The notes beneath the pieces were generated by a model that saw only the letters and a program-made list of their open reading frames with translations, ran no database searches and was not told the origin of the DNA. DNA of 64,000 bases. Source: Pontibacillus chungwhensis BH030062. Lineage in GTDB: Bacteria > Bacillota > Bacilli > Bacillales > BH030062. The translations under genes and the position numbers were made by a program. The DNA is taken from positions 124,001 through 188,000 of the forward strand of contig NZ_AVBG01000003.1 of assembly GCF_000770675.1 (NCBI RefSeq), read 5' to 3'. The stretch's first letter is position 1, and each line of letters starts with the position of its first letter. Shown here piece after piece: positions 57,827 through 64,000 of this stretch.

Positions 57827-57848
57827 AAATGGGCTGCTAAAGCAGCCC
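57827..57848 (-). terminator. Terminator between the anti-sigma and ABC genes
   Basis: GGGCTGCT/AGCAGCCC stem (57831-57838 with 57841-57848), then ATTTTG on the minus strand. The T-tract is weak, so read-through into the ABC genes is likely. Confidence 0.6.
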
Positions 57849-57855
57849 TTTACTA

Positions 57856-59052
57856 TTATTGTGCTAATTCGTTGGCGATTGATTTTAGTTCTTGATCTGT
57901 TAGTCTAGATTTTTCAATACCTTTTTGGCCATGTACCGTATAGGAATCTACTACATGGATGTGTTCGCCTTCTTGCCACATAATTGTAGCCACTTGATCG
58001 CTACTCATCATATACCCCTTATTGCCTGCAATGGTCAACTCTTCTACCTTCTCACCCTCATTTTCAATGTAAGGAAGAGGCAGGGTTTCTTCGATACTCT
58101 GTATTTGTTGAATTTGACGTTTCACATTATATGGCACAAACGGAAGCTCCAATAAATTATTCTTCAATTCTTCAACCGAAGTACCTTCAGGGACCGTAAA
58201 GGTAGGAGCGTCTATTTTCGAATAATTTATTTGGTTCTCTCCTCGTTTAAAATCGAAATTGTTCGATTCCCCAACTTGTAACGAGAACGTTTTTCCATCC
58301 AATGCTTCATCAAATTGTTGTTCCACACCGAACTGCGTTAACAAATTATTGGCTTTCGTTACATCTAGATTAAAGCTCATTGTATATCCGGGATCAATAT
58401 TTAAGCTTTCAAACATGAGAGAATCGATTTCCGGAACTTGATATCCAGCTTCCTCCGCATCTTGAACTCGATTAAACCGGGACTGTTCACTATAACTGTT
58501 AAAGTCAGTTGTCCTTTCTGAAATTCCTATTTCACCAAGTCCCTTTAATTCATAGGTGCCTTCTTCTTCCCGGCTTAACCAACGATCGACTTCGTTCATA
58601 TCCTCTTGTGTCAATTTAACCATTTCAACTTGATTAACGCGGAACATAGAAAGGAATTGATCAGCAGCAACTTGAACTTGCGGGAAAGCAAGAGATCCAA
58701 AAATTGTAGCCGCTGCTACTCCAGAAGCAATAAAACGTTTGGTCTTGGTAGTCAATTTCAACACTCCTTTTGGTTTTGGTCGTTTTTCACTATTTTGTAT
58801 TACGATTGTGTTATTGTTCATTTCCTTCCCTTGAATCTTATTTTCAAATGAACGCCAGGCGGCATCTACATCGATGTCTACATCTGGTTCTTGAAACGAG
58901 AATTCGATTTCAGATTCTAGTGCTTGTAACTCTTCTAATTCTTCACGACAAGAAGAACAAGTCTCCAAATGTTGCATGACAACTTTTTTCTCATCACGAG
59001 TAAGTGCATCGTCTAGGTAAGCTTGTAACGTTCCATTCTCAATACATGCCAT
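57856..59052 (-). CDS. Zinc-finger anti-sigma factor with DUF4367-like outer domain
   Basis: The 398-residue protein has an N-terminal zinc finger (HLETCSSCREELEELQ, about residues 28-43), a basic linker, one transmembrane helix (about 107-125, RFIASGVAAATIFGSLAF) and a large outer domain ending in YMMSSDQVATIMWQEGEHIHVVDSYT, which resembles DUF4367. The start at 59052 lies 9 nt after AAAGGAG; an ATG at 59061 overlaps that site. It overlaps the ECF sigma gene by 14 bp and should bind its product. Confidence 0.88.
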   Translation of the reverse strand: MACIENGTLQAYLDDALTRDEKKVVMQHLETCSSCREELEELQALESEIEFSFQEPDVDIDVDAAWRSFENKIQGKEMNNNTIVIQNSEKRPKPKGVLKLTTKTKRFIASGVAAATIFGSLAFPQVQVAADQFLSMFRVNQVEMVKLTQEDMNEVDRWLSREEEGTYELKGLGEIGISERTTDFNSYSEQSRFNRVQDAEEAGYQVPEIDSLMFESLNIDPGYTMSFNLDVTKANNLLTQFGVEQQFDEALDGKTFSLQVGESNNFDFKRGENQINYSKIDAPTFTVPEGTSVEELKNNLLELPFVPYNVKRQIQQIQSIEETLPLPYIENEGEKVEELTIAGNKGYMMSSDQVATIMWQEGEHIHVVDSYTVHGQKGIEKSRLTDQELKSIANELAQ

Positions 59053-59605
59053 CCAGGTCATCTCCTTTCATCTTTGAGTACACATTTTTAAAGCGCTTCT
59101 TTGCCCTTGCAATCAACGTGCCAACGGACGTTCGCTCAACGTTTGCTGTTTGAGAAATCTCTCCGTACTTAAAGCCAGAGAATTTCATCATCAGTAACAG
59201 TTGATCCCTTTCATTTAATTGAGCTAGCGCATCTTTTACTTCTTGGCGGTGTTCCTTTTTCATATAAGATTCCTCTACGGATGCCATTAAGTCATGACTA
59301 TATTCTGCTTGTTTCTCTGCTTTCTTCTTCTGGCGTTTTTCTGTTCGTATGTAGTTGTAAGATAAACGAACAGCAACTTTCATAAGCCAAGCAGGGATGG
59401 ATTCAATGTCTCCCATATCAGAATGATAAAGTTTCAGAAATACTTCTTGAGCAATCTCTTCTGCTGTTTGCTGATCGTGTACAATCGTTATAATTTTACG
59501 AACGACATTTGGGTAGTACTGTTTAAATAATTGCTGAAACTGAGCTACTGATGGCTCTGTTTCATTTGAATAATTGGAATCGAACAAATTTGCTCTCACC
59601 TCCAA
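59039..59605 (-). CDS. ECF RNA polymerase sigma factor, SigX/SigW-like
   Basis: The 188-residue protein has region 2 (FKQYYPNVVRKIITIVHDQQTAEEIAQEVFLKLYHSD, then IPAWLMKVAVRLSYNYIRTEKR) and region 4 (LAQLNERDQLLLMMKFSGFKYGEISQTANVERTSVGTLIARAKKRFK). It starts with TTG at 59605, 7 nt after GGAGG; a second TTG at 59587 also follows a GGAGG. It forms an operon with the anti-sigma gene and probably with the ABC exporter. Confidence 0.9.
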   Translation of the reverse strand: MEVRANLFDSNYSNETEPSVAQFQQLFKQYYPNVVRKIITIVHDQQTAEEIAQEVFLKLYHSDMGDIESIPAWLMKVAVRLSYNYIRTEKRQKKKAEKQAEYSHDLMASVEESYMKKEHRQEVKDALAQLNERDQLLLMMKFSGFKYGEISQTANVERTSVGTLIARAKKRFKNVYSKMKGDDLDGMY

Positions 59606-59639
59606 AGCGGCCCCTCCTTTCGAACAGCTTTCATAATAG

Positions 59640-59667
59640 AGACACCAGATTTATGGTTTTTGTGACA
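59640..59667 (-). promoter_or_regulatory. Candidate ECF promoter upstream of the sigma gene
   Basis: On the minus strand TGTCAC (59662-59667), 16 nt, GTGTCT (59640-59645). It resembles the TGAAAC-16-GACTCT arrangement before the 12.2-kb sigma gene. Weak evidence. Confidence 0.3.
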
Positions 59668-59821
59668 AGTATAAAGATAAAAATGAAAAGAATTTCTTTT
59701 TTATGTACAATTTCATACTCCCTTATTCATTATAGTTCAAAAGGTTAGAGAGTTGAGCGACTCACTCAAGCTTAGGGCCTGCCAACCCACGGGCGTAGTC
59801 CACACCTTCACTAAGATTCAC

Positions 59822-59862
59822 AAAAAAACTCCACCCCTTTTTTCAAAAAGGAGTAGAGTCTC
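59822..59862 (-). terminator. Terminator of the DUF1028 gene
   Basis: Imperfect stem ACTCCACCCCTTTTT with AAAAAGGAGTAGAGT, followed on the minus strand by seven T. Confidence 0.75.
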
Positions 59863-59869
59863 AATAGCT

Positions 59870-60745
59870 TTATAGTTGCTTGTGTTTCATAAACTCAAGA
59901 ACCTCTAAGTCAAGTTTACCATGTTCAAGAGCCCGTTCCTCGAAGTTCTCTCTGTGTAGAAATGAAGTAAATGCTTTATACATAATGGATTCTACAACAT
60001 TCACGGTAGGGAGGTATCCGAGTCTTTTCAATTGAAGTAAGAGTTCTTGCTTAACTTCTCCTTCAATGAAGGCCACATTTTCTTCTTTCGTAGCCCCAAA
60101 GTAAAGTTGCTGAAGGTGATAAATTCTCACTAGCTCATGAATAGGTTCTTCATGCTCATCCACCCGAAGATCAATGAAACGGTCATTAAATCCACCATAG
60201 CCCCCATTTTCTTTAACGACAAGAAGAGCTGCAGATTGCTTCCCACGCTTATCTCCACCAGCCATCTGTCCAGCTTGGAGCGCCTGTAATAAGCGATCAG
60301 CCAAAGACCCTTTACCTGATTCGAAGGCAGAAGCCATCTCGGTCACAGTTTCTTCATTGACCAATATGTTTCCTTGAACGGCAAAATTCGATCCTGTTAA
60401 GCCCCCTGCCCATTCATAACAGCCGTCACCTGTATAGTTAGCTGACTCACCCTTCGCATTCACGATTCCAACCTGTCGCAATCCCCTTTCTGGATCAGCT
60501 TCCGTTAATTGTTTTACCACCTCATCAGGAGCAAAGCCTTCTTCTAATAAGCGAAGCCCTTCAGGACCAAAAGAAGGATTAGCTAAGGATTGGGTGGCAA
60601 CAGCACCTACACCCGCTTTTGCCCAAGGAACAACAGAGCCAGAACCTAAGAACTTAGACTGAACGGCAACTCCTAACTCACCTGTTTCAGGATCGTATCC
60701 AACAATTGAAAACGTTGCAACAATAGGATTAGCAACTCTGTTCAT
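59870..60745 (-). CDS. DUF1028 family protein, Ntn-hydrolase-like
   Basis: The 291-residue protein fits DUF1028 throughout: ATFSIVGYDPETGELGVAVQSKFLGSGSVVPWAKAGVGAVATQSLANPSFGPEGLRLL in the first 70 residues, and GNILVNEETVTEMASAFESGKGSLADRLLQALQAGQMAGGDKRGKQSAALLVV later. The fold is of the N-terminal nucleophile hydrolase type; members are sometimes found with peptidases or used as a fusion with peptidoglycan-binding domains. The C-terminal 80 residues are an extra helical part. Substrate unknown. Monocistronic. Confidence 0.85.
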   Translation of the reverse strand: MNRVANPIVATFSIVGYDPETGELGVAVQSKFLGSGSVVPWAKAGVGAVATQSLANPSFGPEGLRLLEEGFAPDEVVKQLTEADPERGLRQVGIVNAKGESANYTGDGCYEWAGGLTGSNFAVQGNILVNEETVTEMASAFESGKGSLADRLLQALQAGQMAGGDKRGKQSAALLVVKENGGYGGFNDRFIDLRVDEHEEPIHELVRIYHLQQLYFGATKEENVAFIEGEVKQELLLQLKRLGYLPTVNVVESIMYKAFTSFLHRENFEERALEHGKLDLEVLEFMKHKQL

Positions 60746-60983
60746 TTTACTTCTCCCCTTCTCGTACCATAAATTAATCTAACTATAATAAAAAAAACAC
60801 TTTACTCGCAAGCATTATTTTTTAAGTATTATGTAAATTTTTAGCCTTGTGAATCACTTTTTAAACATGTGTCAGGTTTTATTGCCTCTCTCTCATTTTT
60901 TAATTAGGCTCTGTTAAACTCAGTTGTTGATATTTGCTAAAATCGAACAAATGTTCTACAATGGAGTCAGAAAATATTAGTGG

Positions 60984-62036
60984 GTGATGACTGTGAGAGC
61001 AACCGATATTCTTAAAGCCATTCAAAAACTTAATCCTTCGGAAAAGCATCGTTTACGAGAATATTTAATAGATGCTCTTACTGCGTCATCCTTAACGGGA
61101 ACCGTACTGGATGAAATCTCTGAACGTAAAAATAAGGATGGTTATCGTTGCCCCGATTGCGAGTCAGAACATATTGTGCGTTTCGGGAAATACTCCACTA
61201 TCGTAGAGGGTGAAGAAGTGAGGAAACAACGTTATCGCTGTAAAGCCTGTCGAAAGACCTTTACTGACCTCACCAATACGGCATTATATAGAACTCGTCA
61301 TCTCCATCGTTGGATGAAGTTTATTGAATGTATGATAGAAGGATATTCGCTTCGTAAATCAACAGAGTTGATTGGTGGCGTTACTCATGTGACCTTGTTC
61401 TATTGGAGGCACAAACTCTTGTCAGCACTAAAACAAATGGAAAGTTCAAAATTCCAAGGTATCGTTGAAATGGACGAGACCTATTTCCTATACTCAGAAA
61501 AAGGACAAAGGAAGATTGCCGATAGAAAACCTCGCCAACGGGGTGGTTCCGCAAAGAAACGCGGCATCAGTAACGAACAGGTATGTGTCTTAGTTGCAAG
61601 AGACCGTGACAAGATGACCTTTTCCCAGACGTTAGGGATGGGACGATTAACAAAAGAGCAATTAGACAAAGCCATCGGGCATAAACTTTCCCACGAGAAT
61701 GTATTATGCACCGATGCTTGGCGTGCCTTTAAAACCTATGCTGCTGAAAAGGAGTTATCGATTTACCAATTCAAATCTGACGGTAAAGTTCGCACCAAGG
61801 GTCTTTATCACATCCAAAACGTTAACAACTACCACCGAAGACTTAAAGGGTGGATACAGCGATTTAACGGTGTGGCGACTAAGTATCTGAACAATTATCT
61901 TGCGTGGTTTCAAGTATTAGAAAGCATCCATCACCAAAGAAACGAAGTCACAATGAATGATATGATAGTAAAAGGAAATTTAATTCCAAGTGTGGAAACC
62001 TATGATACACTAAGATTATCTAAGTTTACTGTATAA
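60984..62036 (+). CDS. IS1595-family transposase
   Basis: The roughly 350-residue protein has an N-terminal zinc ribbon (CPDC at 56-59 and CKAC at 86-89), then the ISXO2-like catalytic core: Asp164 in VEMDETYF, Asp244 in CTDAWRAF and the third position near Asn281-282 in NVNNYHRRLKGWI, followed by FNGVATKYLNNYLAWF. This is the pattern of IS1595 with Asn in place of Glu at the third catalytic site. It appears intact. Either GTG at 60984 or ATG at 60987 could start it. Confidence 0.92.
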   Translation: MMTVRATDILKAIQKLNPSEKHRLREYLIDALTASSLTGTVLDEISERKNKDGYRCPDCESEHIVRFGKYSTIVEGEEVRKQRYRCKACRKTFTDLTNTALYRTRHLHRWMKFIECMIEGYSLRKSTELIGGVTHVTLFYWRHKLLSALKQMESSKFQGIVEMDETYFLYSEKGQRKIADRKPRQRGGSAKKRGISNEQVCVLVARDRDKMTFSQTLGMGRLTKEQLDKAIGHKLSHENVLCTDAWRAFKTYAAEKELSIYQFKSDGKVRTKGLYHIQNVNNYHRRLKGWIQRFNGVATKYLNNYLAWFQVLESIHHQRNEVTMNDMIVKGNLIPSVETYDTLRLSKFTV

Positions 62037-62082
62037 AGGTTATTTATTTACGAGGTTTTAATAGTGAAAGGAGGAATAGAAG

Positions 62083-62274
62083 ATGTTCTCAAAAAAATAC
62101 ATGGGAATTGTTATTACAATTATCGGTGCAGTTATACTTATGGTTAGAGCAACTTTCCTATATTCCACTGTATATGCACAGATATTTCAAATAATAGGTC
62201 TTATTTTATTTTTTGGTGGTGGAATACTTATTCCTGATTTTACAGGTGTACATAAACAAAAAAAAGAACAATAA
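62083..62274 (+). CDS. Passenger gene of the IS: small two-helix membrane protein
   Basis: The 63-residue protein has two hydrophobic helices (about residues 8-23 and 32-51) and a basic tail (HKQKKEQ). AAAGGAGG followed by AATAGAAG and ATG is a strong ribosome binding site. It lies inside the IS, after the transposase gene and before an internal terminator and the right inverted repeat. So it moves with the element. It does not resemble a known resistance or immunity protein that I can name. Confidence 0.75.
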   Translation: MFSKKYMGIVITIIGAVILMVRATFLYSTVYAQIFQIIGLILFFGGGILIPDFTGVHKQKKEQ

Positions 62275-62300
62275 ACTTTGCGGATGACAATAAACCAAAT

Positions 62301-62332
62301 ATAACTTCCTTTTGTGGAAGTTATATTTTTTT
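62301..62332 (+). terminator. Terminator inside the IS
   Basis: Perfect 9-bp stem ATAACTTCC/GGAAGTTAT (62301-62309 with 62316-62324), then ATTTTTTT, before the right inverted repeat. Confidence 0.88.
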
Positions 62333-62373
62333 CTATAAATATCAACATTGAACTTTAACAGAGCCTTTAATTA

Positions 62374-62401
62374 AAAAACCTGAAGCAACTCATGCTTCAG
62401 G
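62374..62401 (-). terminator. Terminator of the second BCCT gene
   Basis: 8-bp stem CCTGAAGC/GCTTCAGG (62379-62386 with 62394-62401), followed on the minus strand by a T-run. The T-run borders the IS target duplication. Confidence 0.85.
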
Positions 62402-62438
62402 CTCTCTTCTCATATCCACCCTACTCCTCACGTTCCTG

Positions 62439-64000
62439 TTACACGTGGGTTTCATCTGGTCCTTTTTTCTTCTTCTTTTTCTTTCTCACCCTTTTTACAT
62501 CTTCAAAATCAATGTGGATGGCTTTTGGTTCATATTCACCTGCATCTTTAATATCACCAGTTGAAGCCCTCATAAAGGAAATGGCAAGCAAAATCATAAT
62601 AAATATGAGCGGAAATCCTCCCACAATACTTGCCGTTTGCAGCGCCGATAATCCCCCCAGGAACATAAGAACAAGCGGCATAAGGCATAGTGCAAAGGCC
62701 CAGAATAAGCGGTTCCATCGTAAAGGTTCCCCTTCTACCTCATTTTGAACAACAGAAGCTAGAATGTAGGAGCTTGAATCAAATGTAGTAGCTAAGAAGA
62801 TCACAGACAGGATGGTGAATAAGGCAACCATGACAAAAGATAATGGTAAAGTGCCTATTACATCAATAATCGCTTTAGCAGGTTCGTTATTTTCGAGAAC
62901 AGAAATGGTATCAAACTTCCCAGTTAGCTGCAAGTGTAAACCATAGTTACCAATGACCCCAAAGAATAGAATACTACCCGTAGAACCGTATGCAATTGTA
63001 CCGAGTACCATTTGCTTTAGCGTACGCCCTCTTGAAATCTTAGCTACAAACAACCCAACAAATGGTGCATATACAAGCCACCATGCCCAGTAGAAAATCG
63101 TCCAACTCTCCGGAAAACCTGTACGATCATATGGACCTAAGCTGTTATAAGGCTCTGTCCACGTGCTCATTCTAAAGAAGTTATCAAATATCAATCCGAT
63201 ACTATTCAGCGTAGTCTCAGCGATAAACTGAGTAGGGCCAAAAACGAATACAAACGCAATTAGGAAAATCGATCCCCATAAGTTTATATCGCTTAACACT
63301 TTGATCCCTTTATTTAATCCGACATAAGCACTGACAGCGAAGATTGTTGTACACACCAGTAATACAATCGTTTTAACAAACAAGCTTACTTGAAGACCAA
63401 ATAAATTCTCCAGGCCATAAGCAATCATAGGCGTTCCAAGAGCAAGTGTCGTCGCTGCTCCGCCTATTAACCCAAACATAAACAAGATATCAATCAAGTT
63501 CCCAACAGGCGTATCTGCCAACTTACCGATTACAGGTCTGGTGGCCTCACTGATCTTCAATACTGGCTTTTTACGCACATAATAGAAATAGGCAATCGTT
63601 AAAGCTGGCAACGAATACATCCCCCATGCAATAGGACCCCAGTGAAACATTCCATAAGAGCTTGCCCATAAAACCGCTTCTTCTGTCCCTTGTTCTATCC
63701 CAAATGGCGGGCTTTGATAGTAATAAGCCCATTCAATTGTAGACCAATATAAAATACTTGCTCCAATACCTGCACAAAAAATCATCCCCGCCCATGAGAA
63801 GTTGTTAAATTCAGGCTCCTCATCCATCTCCCCTAGTTTGATTTTGCCTTTTTCACTAAAAGAGACATAGAGCATAAAGAATAAGATTCCAAGACCTGCT
63901 ATTAGATAGACAACTCCAAGGCGCCTGGTCATAAATTCATTCGCAAGGTTGACAACCTTGTTGCCCGATTCCGGAAAGACAACTAGCGGAACAGAAACTG
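62439..64000 (-). CDS. BCCT-family transporter, choline/carnitine/betaine type (5' end outside window)
   Basis: At least 520 codons are open up to the right edge; the frame continues upstream of the ATG at 63932 with SVPLVVFPESGNKVVNLANEF, which is the usual BCCT N-terminal part, so that ATG is internal. Core motifs are FCAGIGASILYWSTIEWAYYYQSPPFG and WTIFYWAWWLVYAPFVGLFVAKISRGRTLKQM. The GIGAS and IEWAYY context differs from the OpuD-like paralogue at 20 kb and is nearer to the CaiT side, so choline or carnitine may be the substrate. The C-terminus is very basic (RVRKKKKKKKG). Confidence 0.9.
   Translation of the reverse strand, partial: VSVPLVVFPESGNKVVNLANEFMTRRLGVVYLIAGLGILFFMLYVSFSEKGKIKLGEMDEEPEFNNFSWAGMIFCAGIGASILYWSTIEWAYYYQSPPFGIEQGTEEAVLWASSYGMFHWGPIAWGMYSLPALTIAYFYYVRKKPVLKISEATRPVIGKLADTPVGNLIDILFMFGLIGGAATTLALGTPMIAYGLENLFGLQVSLFVKTIVLLVCTTIFAVSAYVGLNKGIKVLSDINLWGSIFLIAFVFVFGPTQFIAETTLNSIGLIFDNFFRMSTWTEPYNSLGPYDRTGFPESWTIFYWAWWLVYAPFVGLFVAKISRGRTLKQMVLGTIAYGSTGSILFFGVIGNYGLHLQLTGKFDTISVLENNEPAKAIIDVIGTLPLSFVMVALFTILSVIFLATTFDSSSYILASVVQNEVEGEPLRWNRLFWAFALCLMPLVLMFLGGLSALQTASIVGGFPLIFIMILLAISFMRASTGDIKDAGEYEPKAIHIDFEDVKRVRKKKKKKKGPDETHV

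Larger units (their letters stand above)
60899..62373 (+). mobile_element. Complete IS1595-family insertion sequence with 8-bp target duplication
   Basis: The element spans 60907-62365 (1459 bp). Its ends are inverted repeats: GGCTCTGTTAAA at the left and TTTAACAGAGCC at the right, with further matches such as TGTTGATATTT inside. It is flanked by the direct repeat TTTAATTA (60899-60906 and 62366-62373), the 8-bp duplication expected for IS1595. It encodes an intact transposase and a small membrane protein. The right edge abuts the BCCT gene terminator. Confidence 0.93.

Overview
The window is typical chromosomal DNA of a low-to-moderate GC, Gram-positive, spore-forming Bacillaceae. Starts are ATG, GTG or TTG preceded by strong AGGAGG-type ribosome binding sites. 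Spo0M, a YhdN-like aldo-keto reductase, a YtxG/YtxH-like cluster, CidR/CidA/CidB and a sigma-B-regulated Gsp17M homologue all point to relatives of Bacillus. Two BCCT osmolyte transporters, a CPA1 Na+/H+ antiporter, a NhaC-superfamily permease and a secreted subtilisin fit a moderate halophile such as Halobacillus, Pontibacillus or Thalassobacillus; this is inference, because no rRNA is present.

Layout. 1-12 kb: a partial ABC ATPase, nitroreductase, sirtuin, antiporter, penicillin-acylase-like enzyme, a TetR/OsmC pair, aldo-keto reductase, and an ECF sigma/DUF4179 anti-sigma pair. 12-25 kb: amidohydrolase, CoA-disulfide-reductase-like flavoprotein, a CurA/YfmJ-like reductase, the cidR-cidA-cidB cluster with an odd leader and an apparent AUU start, a BCCT transporter, an envelope-stress-like DUF948/YtxH operon, and a DoxX/HxlR divergent pair. 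25-33 kb: an LPXTG-type surface protein with an internal duplication, a second ECF sigma/RskA pair, then a zinc cluster (znuA, zur, a permease and its TIGR03943 partner) with Zur-box-like dyads. 33-46 kb: an ArsR-DUF2087/MFS pair sharing identical operators, spo0M, a DcuC-like permease, a hybrid kinase and a LytTR response regulator, and a YhdH-like reductase with a TetR regulator. 46-56 kb: TPP-riboswitch thiT, subtilisin, MFS, Gsp17M, an NprR-like regulator followed by a 43-codon secreted-peptide gene, an NlpC/P60-SLH hydrolase, and a SAM-riboswitch metT-like permease. 56-64 kb: a third ECF sigma/anti-sigma pair followed by an ABC exporter and a 38-codon membrane ORF, a DUF1028 protein, a complete IS1595-family element with a passenger gene, and a second BCCT transporter running off the end.

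The most interesting points are: (1) the RRNPP-type regulator with a 43-residue exported peptide encoded 16 nt downstream of it, a probable quorum-sensing pair; (2) three related non-coding elements (12.3, 38.8 and 48.7 kb) with GAAGACT-type inverted ends, long nested hairpins and compensatory base changes between copies; (3) cidA, which seems to start at AUU behind a leader with repeated CUCCCAA motifs in hairpin loops.

Several starts were moved inward where the outermost ATG overlaps the ribosome binding site. No tRNA, rRNA, CRISPR or prophage was seen. All family assignments come from reading the sequence and memory of the families, without database searches.
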